DNA of 64,000 bases. Source: Streptomyces sp. KL109B (GTDB lineage Bacteria; Actinomycetota; Actinomycetes; Streptomycetales; Streptomycetaceae). The position numbers and the translations under genes were made by a program. This document shows, piece by piece, positions 8,821-17,083 of this stretch. Each line of letters starts with the position of its first letter. The stretch's first letter is position 1. The stretch is taken from positions 62,001 to 126,000 of the forward strand of contig NZ_JASERL010000019.1 of NCBI RefSeq assembly GCF_030766935.1. Reading direction: 5' to 3'. Under the pieces are notes generated by a model that had not been told where the DNA came from, ran no database searches, and saw nothing but the letters and a program-made list of their open reading frames with translations.

Positions 8821-10376
8821 GCACGACCGTGGATGTGCCTCGGCTCGTCGTCGCCGCGCCGGCCTCCGGCACCGGCAAGACGACCGTGGCGACGGGGCTG
8901 ATGGCGGCGTTCGCCGAGCGCGGGGTCGCCGTGTCGCCGCACAAGGTGGGGCCCGACTACATCGACCCCGGGTACCACGCGCTGGCGACGGGGCGCCCGG
9001 GGCGGAACCTCGACGCGTACATGTGCGGGCCCGAGCTGGTCGCGCCGCTGTTCGCGCACGGGGCGGACGGGTGTGAACTCGCCGTCGTGGAGGGCGTGAT
9101 GGGGCTCTTCGACGGGGCGTCGGGGGAAGGTGAGCTGGCGTCCACCGCGCATGTCGCGAAGCTGCTGAAGGCGCCGGTCGTGCTCGTCGTGGACGCCTCG
9201 TCGCAGTCGCGGTCCGTCGCGGCGCTGGTGCACGGGTTCGCGTCCTTCGACCCCGAGGTGCGGCTCGCGGGGGTGATCCTCAACAAGGTCGGCTCCGACC
9301 GGCACGAGGAGTTGCTCCGCGAGGCGATGGAGGAGGTTGGCGTTCCGGTGTACGGGGCGCTGCGGCGGACGCCTCAAGTGGCGACGCCGGCGCGGCACTT
9401 GGGGCTTGTGCCGGTGGCGGAGCGGAGTGCGGGGGCGGTGGATTCTGTGCGGGCCGCTGCCGCGATGGTGCGGGAGGGGTGTGATCTGGAGGGGTTGCTG
9501 GGGTTGGCGCGGTCGGCGGCGCCGCTTTTGACGTCGGCGTGGGATCCGCGTGGTCCGGGAGTGTTCGGCGGAGCCGGGGTTGAGGTCGCGGGGCTCTGCC
9601 CCGGGCCCCGCTCCTCAATCGCCGGAGGGGCTGAAATTGGCGGAGGCGGGGGTGCGGACGCGGGGCTCCGCCCCGGGCCCCGCTCCTCAAACGCCGGAGG
9701 GGCTGAAAATGCCGGAGCCGGGGGTGCGGACGCGGGGCTCCGCGCCTCAAACGCCGGCGGGGCTGGATTTGCCGGGCCCGTCGTCGCGGTGGCTGGTGGG
9801 GCTGCGTTCACCTTCTCGTACGCCGAGCACGCGGAGTTGTTGCGGGCGGCGGGGGCGGAGGTCGTGGGGTTTGATCCGTTGCGGGACGAGGGGTTGCCGG
9901 AGGGGACCGGGGCGGTGGTGATCGGGGGTGGGTTTCCCGAGGTGTACGCCCCTGAGTTGTCCGCCAATGAGCGGCTGCGCAAGGCCGTGGCCGAGGTGGC
10001 GCGGGCCGGGGCTCCGGTCGTCGCCGAGTGTGCGGGGCTGCTCTATCTCGCGCGGTCGCTCGACGGGCAGCCGATGTGCGGGGTGCTCGACGCGGACGCG
10101 AAGATGTCGGGGCGGCTCACGCTCGGCTATCGCGACGCCGTGGCCGTCAGCGACAGCGTGCTGGCCCCGGCCGGGGCGCGGCTGCGCGGACACGAGTTCC
10201 ACCGGACCGTGCTGGAGCCGGGCGCCGGGCCCGCGCCCGCCTGGGGCATGCGGCTTCCGGAGCGGCGCGTCGAGGGCTTCGTACAGGGCGGCGTGCACGC
10301 CAGTTATCTGCACACGCACTGGGCGGCGCGGCCGGACATCGCGCGGCGCCTGGTCGAGCGGTGCGGCAGGCCGTGA
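8817..10376 (+). CDS. cobB: Cobyrinic/hydrogenobyrinic acid a,c-diamide synthase CobB (CbiA) with an in-frame repeat insertion
   Basis: This enzyme uses ATP and glutamine to amidate the a and c carboxylates of the corrin ring. The N-terminal ATPase part has the P-loop APASGTGKTTVATGLM and then VEGVMGLFDGASGEGE. The C-terminal glutamine amidotransferase domain has its Cys in VVAECAGLLYLARSL and the His-containing GGVHASYLHTHW. Between the domains, residues about 257-320 are a low-complexity 24-residue tandem repeat encoded by the dispersed DNA repeat, making the 519-aa protein longer than I would expect for CobB. Both domains look intact. GTG 8817 (GTGA overlap with cobO) is preferred; GTG 8814 is equally possible. 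Confidence 0.9.
   Translation: MSTTVDVPRLVVAAPASGTGKTTVATGLMAAFAERGVAVSPHKVGPDYIDPGYHALATGRPGRNLDAYMCGPELVAPLFAHGADGCELAVVEGVMGLFDGASGEGELASTAHVAKLLKAPVVLVVDASSQSRSVAALVHGFASFDPEVRLAGVILNKVGSDRHEELLREAMEEVGVPVYGALRRTPQVATPARHLGLVPVAERSAGAVDSVRAAAAMVREGCDLEGLLGLARSAAPLLTSAWDPRGPGVFGGAGVEVAGLCPGPRSSIAGGAEIGGGGGADAGLRPGPRSSNAGGAENAGAGGADAGLRASNAGGAGFAGPVVAVAGGAAFTFSYAEHAELLRAAGAEVVGFDPLRDEGLPEGTGAVVIGGGFPEVYAPELSANERLRKAVAEVARAGAPVVAECAGLLYLARSLDGQPMCGVLDADAKMSGRLTLGYRDAVAVSDSVLAPAGARLRGHEFHRTVLEPGAGPAPAWGMRLPERRVEGFVQGGVHASYLHTHWAARPDIARRLVERCGRP
9588..9768 (+). repeat. Three in-frame copies of the dispersed GC-rich repeat inside cobB
   Basis: Copies begin with GCGGGGCTC at 9588, 9660 and 9732, exactly 72 bases (24 codons) apart. 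Each runs through a CTCAA.CGCCGG core to GGGGCTG. The third copy lacks about 12 bases of the central palindrome, which keeps the frame. In the protein they read AGLCPGPRSSIAGGAE, AGLRPGPRSSNAGGAE and AGLRASNAGGAG. The same DNA element appears between genes at 13.1, 28.3, 31.4 and 38.3 kb. Confidence 0.9.
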
Positions 10377-10381
10377 ACCCG

Positions 10382-11113
10382 TCAGCCCGCGATGCCCACC
10401 ACGAGCCAGATGAACGCCGCGCCCGCCACCGTGCACAGCAGCGTCGAGCGAGCCGGGTGCTCGTGGTGGGCCTCGGGGAGGATCTCGGCGGCGGCCAGGT
10501 ACAGCAGCACGCCGCCGAAGAATCCGAGATAGCCGCCGAGCAATTGCTCCGGAATGGTGAACAGGAGCGTCGAAGCGGCGCCCACGACGGGCGCGCAGGC
10601 GTCCGCGAACAGCATGATCAGCGCCTTGCGGCGGGCGTTCCCGTACAGCCGGGTGATCGTGTACGTGTTGAAGCCGTCGGCGAAGTCGTGGGCGATCACG
10701 GCGAGTGCGACGGCCGCGCCCATGCCGCCGCCGATCTGGAAGGCGGCGCCGATCGCCATGCCGTCCATCAGGCTGTGCCCGACCATCGCGGACGCCGCCG
10801 TGAGGCCCACCTCGGGCGCCCGGCCGTTCGCCCCCTCCTCCGCCCCGTGGGCGGCCTGGCGGCGGGCCAGCAGGTGCTCCATGATGTGCGCGCCGAGGAA
10901 TCCGGCGACGAACAGGAGCAGCGCCGCCGGCACCCCGAACACCTCTCCGCCCGCCGCCTCCAAGGCCTCCGGCAGCAGGTCGAGACCGACGACGCCGAGC
11001 ATCAGGCCACCGGCGAGGCCGAGCACCAGGTGGCGCCGGTCGGTGACCCGCTGCGCGGTCCAGCCGCCGACCAAGGTCATCACAAAGGCGCTCAGCGCCA
11101 CGATCACGGCCAT
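10382..11113 (-). CDS. ZIP-family metal transporter
   Basis: A 243-aa membrane protein with about seven to eight helices. The ZIP signature residues are in helix IV, MVGHSLMDGMAIGAA, and helix V, VIAHDFADGFNTYTI; both carry the His/Asp metal ligands. A His-containing loop follows helix III, and EILPEAHHEHPARS lies near the C terminus. ZIP proteins import zinc, iron or other divalent metals. Its place inside a B12 cluster suggests cobalt uptake, but that is inference. It faces cobB tail to tail across 5 bp and diverges from the CbiG-like gene. Confidence 0.88.
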   Translation of the reverse strand: MAVIVALSAFVMTLVGGWTAQRVTDRRHLVLGLAGGLMLGVVGLDLLPEALEAAGGEVFGVPAALLLFVAGFLGAHIMEHLLARRQAAHGAEEGANGRAPEVGLTAASAMVGHSLMDGMAIGAAFQIGGGMGAAVALAVIAHDFADGFNTYTITRLYGNARRKALIMLFADACAPVVGAASTLLFTIPEQLLGGYLGFFGGVLLYLAAAEILPEAHHEHPARSTLLCTVAGAAFIWLVVGIAG

Positions 11114-11164
11114 GGACCCTTGCTAACCCATCCGGGGGTCTCCCCGCACATCCGGCACCGGGGT

Positions 11165-11545
11165 GTGGTCGTCGGGGTCGGTGCCCGCGCGGGCGTTCCC
11201 GTGGCCGAGGTGCTCGGGCTCGTCCGCCGCGTTCTCGCCGAGGCGGGCGTGGGCGTGGCGGATGTCCTGGCGCTCGCGACGGTCGACACGAAGGGCCGTG
11301 AGCCCGGCGTCGTGGCGGCGGCCGAGGCGCTGGGCGTGCCCCTGGAGACGTACGGCGCCGGGCGGCTCGCCGCCGTCCCCGTGCCGCATCCGTCCGCGCG
11401 CGCCCGCGACGCCGTGGGCACCCCGTCGGTCGCCGAGGCCGCCGCGCTCGTACGCGGTGGTGAACTGCTCGTCCCGAAGCGGACGTCGACCGGGGCGGGC
11501 GGCGGGCCCGGCCGGGTGACGTGTGCGGTGGCGCGGCCCGGGTAG
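11165..11545 (+). CDS. Cobalamin biosynthesis protein, CbiG C-terminal/CobE domain
   Basis: A protein of about 126 aa that opens VVVGVGARAGVPVAEVLGLV, the typical start of the CbiG C-terminal (CobE) fold. It continues with LALATVDTKGREPGVVAAAE and ends in an Arg/Gly/Thr-rich tail. In CbiG this domain helps open the delta-lactone ring during corrin synthesis; stand-alone C domains are common in actinobacterial B12 clusters. The frame extends upstream, but GTG 11165 gives the canonical N terminus. The ribosome-binding site is weak. It ends 62 bp before cobC. Confidence 0.75.
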   Translation: MVVGVGARAGVPVAEVLGLVRRVLAEAGVGVADVLALATVDTKGREPGVVAAAEALGVPLETYGAGRLAAVPVPHPSARARDAVGTPSVAEAAALVRGGELLVPKRTSTGAGGGPGRVTCAVARPG

Positions 11546-11607
11546 GGACCGCCCGGTTCCGCTCTCCCCGCCCCCCTCCCTTTGACTTCCTGCAAGGAGC
11601 CCGACCC

Positions 11608-13161
11608 ATGCACACCCCTCCCCCGGCCCTGCTCGCGGCCTTGCGGCAGCGGCTCGACGACGTTCTGGGCGGCGGCGCCCGCACCCCTCGCGACCGGGCC
11701 GATGTGACGGTGCTGCTCGTGGGGCCCGGCTCCGCGGACTCCGCCGCCAACGCCGAACTCGGCGCCGCCGCGCGGATGTTGTGGGAGGGCAGCGGTTACG
11801 CGGGGGTGGAACCGGCCTACGTTTCGGGGGCCGCGCCGGACGTGCCCGCCGGGCTCGAACGGTGTGCCGCGCTCGGCGCGCGGCGGATCGTCGTGCTGCC
11901 GTACGAGGGTGTGGCGTCGGAGCGGCTTTGGGCGCAGGCCGAGGGGTGGGCGGCGGCGCGTCCGGAGGTGGCGGTGCGGTGCGCGCCCGTACCTGACGTG
12001 CCGGATCCGGTCGAGGGGCCCGATCTGCGGCACCACGGTGACGCCGAAGTCCGGGACGACGGCGAGAAGTTGACCGATCTCGCGGTGAACGTGCGCACGG
12101 GTACGCCGCCTTCGTGGTTGCGGGAGGAGATCGCCGGGTCGTTGGAGGGGCTCGCGGCGTACCCCGACGGGCGCGCCGCGCGGGCCGCCGTGGCGGCGCA
12201 CCACGGGGTGCCGGCGGAGCGGGTGCTGCTCACGGCCGGGGCGGCGGAGGCGTTCGTGCTGCTCGCGCGGGCGTTGCGGGTACGCAGGCCCGTCGTCGTA
12301 CATCCTCAATTCACCGAGCCCGAGGCGGCGTTGGAGGATGCCGGGCACGCGGTGGGGCGGGTGTTGCTCAGGGAGGAGGACGGGTTCCGGCTCGATCCGC
12401 GGCTCGTTCCGTACGACGCGGATCTGGTGGTCGTCGGCAACCCGACCAATCCGACGTCGGTGCTGCATCCGGCGGATCAACTGCGGAGGCTGGCGCGGCC
12501 GGGGCGGTTCCTGGTGGTCGACGAGGCGTTCATGGACGCGGTGCCGGGTGAGCGGGAGTCGTTGGCCGGGAGGACCGATGTGCCGGGGCTCGTGGTGCTG
12601 CGGAGCCTGACGAAGACGTGGGGGCTCGCCGGGTTGCGGGTCGGGTATGTGGTGGCGGAGCCGGAGGTGGTGGCGGCGCTTGAGCGGGCGCAGCCGTTGT
12701 GGCCGGTGTCCTCGCCCGCGTTGGTCGCGGCGCGGGCGTGTGTGTCGGCGCGGGGGGTCGCGGAGGCGGCGGACGCGGCGGCCGTGGTGGCGGCTGACCG
12801 GGAGCATCTGGTGGGGCTGCTCCACGGGTTGCGCCGCTTCGGGGTCTCGGTGGCCGGGCCTGCGGAGGGGCCGTTCGTGTTGGTGCGGGTGCCGGATGCG
12901 GGGGTTGTGCGGGAGCGGTTGCGGGGGGTCGGGTTCGCGGTGCGGCGGGGGGATACGTTTCCGGGGTTGGGGCGGGATTGGGTTCGGGTGGCGGTGCGGG
13001 GGCGGGAGACGAGTGAGCGTTTCGCTGCCGCGTTGGCCGGGGTTCTGGGCGGTACCCCTTCGGGTCACCGCGACCATTCCTCCCCTTGCGAGCGACCGGC
13101 GGGCCAATCCAGCCCCTGCGGCGAGCGACCAGCGGGCCAATCAAGCCCCTGCGGCGATTGA
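11608..13161 (+). CDS. cobC: CobC aminotransferase (L-threonine-phosphate decarboxylase type) fused to half a CbiX domain
   Basis: A 517-aa protein with a strong AAGGAG site 8 bases before ATG 11608. Residues about 1-140 match only the second half of a CbiX/sirohydrochlorin chelatase (LLVGPGSADSAANAELGAAA, RCAALGARRIVVLPYE). From about residue 150 it is a PLP aminotransferase of the HisC/CobC group. It has TAGAAEAFVLL, the Asp/Tyr-region blocks VVVGNPTNPTS and LVVDEAFMD, and the PLP lysine in LRSLTKTWGLAGLRVGY. CobC makes (R)-1-amino-2-propanol phosphate for the nucleotide loop. The last roughly 30 residues (repeated ERPAGQSSPCG) are translated from the dispersed DNA repeat. It converges on the LAETG protein gene. 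Confidence 0.85.
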   Translation: MHTPPPALLAALRQRLDDVLGGGARTPRDRADVTVLLVGPGSADSAANAELGAAARMLWEGSGYAGVEPAYVSGAAPDVPAGLERCAALGARRIVVLPYEGVASERLWAQAEGWAAARPEVAVRCAPVPDVPDPVEGPDLRHHGDAEVRDDGEKLTDLAVNVRTGTPPSWLREEIAGSLEGLAAYPDGRAARAAVAAHHGVPAERVLLTAGAAEAFVLLARALRVRRPVVVHPQFTEPEAALEDAGHAVGRVLLREEDGFRLDPRLVPYDADLVVVGNPTNPTSVLHPADQLRRLARPGRFLVVDEAFMDAVPGERESLAGRTDVPGLVVLRSLTKTWGLAGLRVGYVVAEPEVVAALERAQPLWPVSSPALVAARACVSARGVAEAADAAAVVAADREHLVGLLHGLRRFGVSVAGPAEGPFVLVRVPDAGVVRERLRGVGFAVRRGDTFPGLGRDWVRVAVRGRETSERFAAALAGVLGGTPSGHRDHSSPCERPAGQSSPCGERPAGQSSPCGD

Positions 13162-13262
13162 GCAGCGGGGTCCGGGGCAGCGCCCCGCGACCGTAACCGC
13201 CTACAGGGGTGAACGTCCCGGGGCGCTGCCCCGGACCCCGCGCCTCAAACGCCGGCGGGGCT
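13085..13262. terminator. Inverted pair of the dispersed repeat between convergent genes
   Basis: One copy of the GC-rich repeat lies at about 13140-13190 in one orientation (ATTGAGCAGCGGGGTCCGGG) and another at about 13218-13262 in the opposite orientation (CCCCGGACCCCGCGCCTCAA). They can form a large stem with a central loop, between the ends of cobC (plus strand) and the surface protein gene (minus strand). This is the position expected of a bidirectional terminator. The left arm is read into the cobC C terminus. Confidence 0.7.
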
Positions 13263-13266
13263 GGAA

Positions 13267-14178
13267 TTACCCCCGGCCCCGGCGGGCCATCGCCACCGCC
13301 CCGCCACCCGCGACAAGCAGCACGATCGCCCCACCCGCGATGAACGGAGTGAGTTCGTTGCCGCCCGTTTCGGCGAGGTCCTCCTGCTGTTGCGCGGCGG
13401 CGGGCTTTACCGGGGAGGCGGCTCGGTCACCCTGTGGCTTCGGCGCGGCCGCCTTCGGGGTCTCGCACGTGGCCTCGCCGAGCGTGACCTCGCCGTCGAC
13501 CTCGGCGACGTTGAGGTTCAAGGGGTTGACGTGGACCTTGAGTTGGAGGGCGGAGGCGGCGGCCGTGGTGTCGGTCGTGGAGCGGTTGGAGAGGCCGAGG
13601 GTGACCTCGCCGACCTCAGGGACCTTGACGGAGGTCGTACCGCCCGCGGACAGCGTGATCTTCTTGCCGAGGATCGTGACGTCACCGAGCAGGTTCGACT
13701 CGGCGACCGGCTTCTCGCCCGCCACGCACACCGCACGGGACGTGACCTGGCCGACCTCGATGAGCGAGAGCAGCGGAAGGCCGGGGGCGTGGACCTTGGC
13801 GTGGGCGAGTTCGGTGCGGCCCTCCGCCCGCTCCCCCTCGACCGTGGCCTTGGCCTTGGCCGCGTCTGCGCGCAGCACGCTGAACGGCTGCCCGCCGTCG
13901 ACCCCGTCCAACTGGGCGGTCAGCGCCGTCTTGTCGGCGCTCTTGGGCGCCCGCACCTCGTTCAGCGAGACCTTGAGCGGGACGTTCACGGTCTTGTTGA
14001 GGAGCGATACGTCGAGTCCGGTGCGGAGCACGACGGCGCCGGCCTTGCCGCCGCTGTGCTCGGTGGCCGCCGCGGCCGGGCCCGCGGTCGCGAGCAGCGT
14101 GGGGCCGAGGGCGAGCGCGGTGGCGGCGGTGGTCGCGGCGAGGCGGCGGGCGGTTGTGCGCCGGGTGGAGCTGGGCAT
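13267..14178 (-). CDS. Secreted LAETG-anchored surface protein (SCO1860-like)
   Basis: A 303-aa protein with a basic, hydrophobic signal peptide (RRLAATTAATALALGP...AAAA) from the ATG at 14178, preceded by a GGGGG site. A Val/Leu-rich beta-type body has two cysteines (VTSRAVCVAGEKP and EATCETPKA). At the C terminus, the sortase-E-like signal LAETGG is followed by the hydrophobic FIAGGAIVLLVAGGGAVAM and the basic tail ARRGRG. It should be linked to the peptidoglycan by a class E sortase encoded elsewhere. Function is unknown. From memory a homologue sits at this exact place in S. coelicolor. Confidence 0.85.
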   Translation of the reverse strand: MPSSTRRTTARRLAATTAATALALGPTLLATAGPAAAATEHSGGKAGAVVLRTGLDVSLLNKTVNVPLKVSLNEVRAPKSADKTALTAQLDGVDGGQPFSVLRADAAKAKATVEGERAEGRTELAHAKVHAPGLPLLSLIEVGQVTSRAVCVAGEKPVAESNLLGDVTILGKKITLSAGGTTSVKVPEVGEVTLGLSNRSTTDTTAAASALQLKVHVNPLNLNVAEVDGEVTLGEATCETPKAAAPKPQGDRAASPVKPAAAQQQEDLAETGGNELTPFIAGGAIVLLVAGGGAVAMARRGRG

Positions 14179-14390
14179 GGTGGTGGGACCCCCAAGAGAG
14201 CAGAAGCGGGACAGCGCGGGACGGGACGGTCCCGCAGGCCAACTGGTCATCGTTGAGGGAATCTTTACGCACTTAGAGTGAACGATCAGCCACCCGTTGC
14301 GAGTTCACCCCATTGGGGAGTTTTCGTTCAGGTCTTCGAAACGGCCGGCTCGCGCGTTCCCCCGCTTCGCCTGCGCCCCACCGACGCCAT

Positions 14391-15485
14391 TCACCCCACC
14401 ACGTTCCCCCGCAGCACGATCCTCCGCGGCGCCGCCAACACCCGTACGTCCTCCCGGGGATCGGCCTCGTACACGACGAGGTCCGCGGACGCGCCCTCCT
14501 CAAGACCCGGGCGGCCGAGCCACTCCCGCGCTCCCCACGCCGTCGCCGAGAGCGCCTCGACGGGCGGGATGCCGGCCCGTACCAGTTCCTCGACCTCGCC
14601 CGCGACCAGGCCGTGCGCCAGCGAACCGCCCGCGTCCGTGCCCACGTAGACCGGGATTCCGGCGTCGTAGGCATTGCGGACCGTGTCGTAGCGACGGTCG
14701 TAGAGGCGGCGCATGTGGGCGGACCAGTCGGGGAACTTGGCCTCGCCGCCCGCCGCGAGGTCCGGGAACGTGGCGATGTTGACGAGGGTCGGGACGATGG
14801 CGACGCCGCGCTCCGCGAAGAGGGGGATCGTGTTGTCCGTCAAACCCGTCGCGTGCTCGATGCAGTCGATGCCCGCCTCGACCAGGTCGCGGAGCGAGTC
14901 CTCGGCGAAGCAGTGGGCCGTGACGCGGGCGCCGAGGCGGTGGGCCTCCGCGATCGCCGCCTCGACCGCCTCGCGCGGCCAGCAGGCGCTCAGGTCGCCG
15001 GTGCCGCGGTCGATCCAGTCGCCGACGAGCTTGACCCAGCCGTCGCCGCGCCGCGCTTCCTGGGCGACGTACGCGACGAGGTCGTCGGGCTCGATCTCGT
15101 GGGCGTAGTTGCGGATGTAGCGGCGGGTGCGGGCGATGTGGCGGCCCGCGCGGATGATGCGCGGCAGGTCCTCGCGGTCGTCGATCCAGCGGGTGTCGGA
15201 CGGGGAGCCCGCGTCGCGGAGCAGGAGCGTCCCGTGGTCGCGGTCGGTGAGGGCCTGCTTCTCGGCGGTCTCGGCGGGGACCGGGCCGTGGGCGTCGAGG
15301 CCGACGTGGCAGTGCGCGTCGACCAGGCCGGGGAGTGTCCAGCCCTCGACCGTCGTGATGTCGAGCCCGGCCGTCACCGGCCGCTCGTACGTGATCCGGC
15401 CGTCCACCACCCACAGTTCGTCGCGTACGTCATCGGGCCCGGCCAGGACCCGGCCCTTCACGTGCAGTACCCCGCGAAGACTCAT
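14391..15485 (-). CDS. Amidohydrolase-family metal-dependent hydrolase
   Basis: A 364-aa cytoplasmic protein with the amidohydrolase fold. The metal-binding HxH motif is in LPGLVDAHCHVGLDAHGP (about residues 50-67). There are further His ligands in ARVTAHCFAEDS and IEHATGLTD, and the catalytic Asp is in VYVGTDAGGSLAHG. A small beta domain is made from both ends (IVLRGNVVG at the C terminus). This layout fits the imidazolonepropionase/Xaa-Pro dipeptidase-like group acting on C-N bonds of cyclic or peptide substrates; the exact substrate cannot be read. It is divergent from the aminotransferase gene across a short gap. Confidence 0.88.
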   Translation of the reverse strand: MSLRGVLHVKGRVLAGPDDVRDELWVVDGRITYERPVTAGLDITTVEGWTLPGLVDAHCHVGLDAHGPVPAETAEKQALTDRDHGTLLLRDAGSPSDTRWIDDREDLPRIIRAGRHIARTRRYIRNYAHEIEPDDLVAYVAQEARRGDGWVKLVGDWIDRGTGDLSACWPREAVEAAIAEAHRLGARVTAHCFAEDSLRDLVEAGIDCIEHATGLTDNTIPLFAERGVAIVPTLVNIATFPDLAAGGEAKFPDWSAHMRRLYDRRYDTVRNAYDAGIPVYVGTDAGGSLAHGLVAGEVEELVRAGIPPVEALSATAWGAREWLGRPGLEEGASADLVVYEADPREDVRVLAAPRRIVLRGNVVG

Positions 15486-15560
15486 ACGCGCAGCCTATGA
15501 GGCGGTGGGTACGCTCGACACCGGCACCCGTACGAACCCGTGAGCGAAGAGAGCACCACC

Positions 15561-16661
15561 GTGACGCACCCGTTTCTCGATCTGACACCGCTGAGCGCCG
15601 AGCACTTCGCCTCCATCGAGGACCGGGTCGCCCGGCTGATGGACACGTCGCAGGACGTGGTGATCATGCAGGGGGAGGCGCTGCTTCCGCTGGAGGGGGC
15701 GATCCGGGCCGCCGCCGGTCCCGGCACGGTCGCGCTGAACGTGATCACCGGTCCGTACGGGCAGACCTTCGGCGACTGGCTGCGCGACTGCGGGGCCACC
15801 GTGCACGACCTTGCGGTGCCCTTCCACACGGCCGTCACCGCGGAGCAGATCGGGCAGGCGCTCGCCGAGCACCCGGAGATCGACTTCGTCTCGCTGGTGC
15901 ACGCGGAGGCCGCGACCGGCAACACCAACCCGGTCGCCGAGATCGGTGAAGTGGTGCGCAGGCACGGGGCGCTGTTCTACCTGGACGCCGTCGCCTCGAT
16001 CGCCGCCGAGCCGGTGCTGCCGGACGCGTGGGGCGTGGACCTGTGTGTCATCGGGGCGCAGAAGGCGATGGGCGGGCCCGCCGGGGTCTCGGCGGTGTCC
16101 GTGAGCGCCCGCGCCTGGGAGCGGATGGCCGCGAACCCGAACGCGCCGCGGCACTCCTACCTCTCGCTGCTCGACTGGAAGCAGCGGTGGGTCGACGGCG
16201 GCCGCAAGGCGCTGCTGCACGCTCCGGCGCAGTTGGAGATGCTCGCTCTGGAGGCGTGCGTGGAGCGCATCGAGGGCGAGGGGCTCGACGCGTTGATGGC
16301 GCGGCACGCCACGGCGGCCGCCGCGACGCGCGCCGGAACGCTCGCGCTGGGCGGTGGACTTGAGCCGTATGTGCACGAAGCGCGGAACGCCGCTCCCGTC
16401 GCCACTACACTTCGCGCCCCGGCCGGCACGGACGCCCGTGAGCTGGTGGCCCGGGCGCTCGCGGTGGACCCGGTGCTTCCGCTGGTCGCGGGGGGTGGCG
16501 CGCTCGCTCAGGAGATGATCCGGGTGAACCACTACGGGCCGCAGGCGACACGCGGCGTCGTGCAGTCCTCGCTCGCCGCGCTCGGCGGGGCGCTCGCGGA
16601 GGCCGGGGTCGAGGTCGATCTGGAAGGGGCGCGAAAGGCCGTCGCAGCCGCCTGGGAATAG
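15561..16661 (+). CDS. Class V PLP-dependent aminotransferase
   Basis: A protein of about 366 aa of the alanine-glyoxylate/serine-pyruvate aminotransferase type. It has VALNVITGPYGQTFGDWLRD near residues 60-80, the Asp that contacts PLP in GALFYLDAVASIAAEP, and the Schiff-base lysine in CVIGAQKAMGGPAGVSAV (about residue 175). GTG 15561 is preferred because GAAGAGAG lies 8 bases upstream; GTG 15540 would add seven residues. The substrate is unknown. It precedes the ect operon but is separated from it by a terminator and a long regulatory gap, so it is probably independent. Confidence 0.85.
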   Translation: MTHPFLDLTPLSAEHFASIEDRVARLMDTSQDVVIMQGEALLPLEGAIRAAAGPGTVALNVITGPYGQTFGDWLRDCGATVHDLAVPFHTAVTAEQIGQALAEHPEIDFVSLVHAEAATGNTNPVAEIGEVVRRHGALFYLDAVASIAAEPVLPDAWGVDLCVIGAQKAMGGPAGVSAVSVSARAWERMAANPNAPRHSYLSLLDWKQRWVDGGRKALLHAPAQLEMLALEACVERIEGEGLDALMARHATAAAATRAGTLALGGGLEPYVHEARNAAPVATTLRAPAGTDARELVARALAVDPVLPLVAGGGALAQEMIRVNHYGPQATRGVVQSSLAALGGALAEAGVEVDLEGARKAVAAAWE

Positions 16662-16720
16662 CCGGACCGGCGCGCGAACCGCCACCCATACCGGAGCGCG
16701 AAAAGACACACAGCACTCCA

Positions 16721-16752
16721 GGCGTCGCCCTTTTCGGGCGGCGCCTTTCTCT
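16721..16752 (+). terminator. Rho-independent terminator after the aminotransferase gene
   Basis: Stem GGCGTCGCCC/GGGCGGCGCC (one mismatch) with the loop TTTTC is followed by TTTCTCTTTC, about 60 bp after the stop. A U-rich tail is unusual in this GC-rich genome, which makes the call firmer. Confidence 0.8.
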
Positions 16753-16755
16753 TTC

Positions 16756-17083
16756 TCCAGGAATTGTTCAGGCAGAATTTTCCCGCGTTTTATCGGCCGC
16801 TTTCGGCGCGGCTTCCCGTTCTGCTTCTGCCCGCTTTCCCGCGACGTAAACACTTAGATTTCATCAACGGGAACCGACGTAATTCGGACGCGTCTCAGGC
16901 TGGTTTCCGCTCTGTGACGTATTCCACATCGAAATCGATATGCACGATTTGCCCGGCTTAAATCGTGACAAACCGCCGGGATTTCGTGCGCGCGCCCACC
17001 TGCGCGCGATAACACAGAATCCTCGGTTACGTAACCCCTTCCGCACGTGCAATCCCGAAAATTGCTCGGTAAATTCAATTTGC
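16756..17083 (+). promoter_or_regulatory. Long AT-richer upstream region of the ectoine operon
   Basis: These roughly 330 bases hold no credible gene and are clearly poorer in GC than the surroundings (for example GAATTTTCCCGCGTTTTATC, CGAAATCGATATGCAC, TTGCTCGGTAAATTC). It is the only place from which ectABCD can be transcribed, so it should contain the osmotically induced ect promoter. I cannot fix a start site. The last bases before ATG 17084 carry only a weak ribosome-binding site (GGTAAATT). Confidence 0.6.

Noticed and set aside
9747..13140. Long overlapping minus-strand frames opposite cobB, cbiG and cobC
   Set aside because: The composition is Arg/Pro/Ala repeats without motifs, and in part they cover the ZIP gene in another frame. 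They are shadows.
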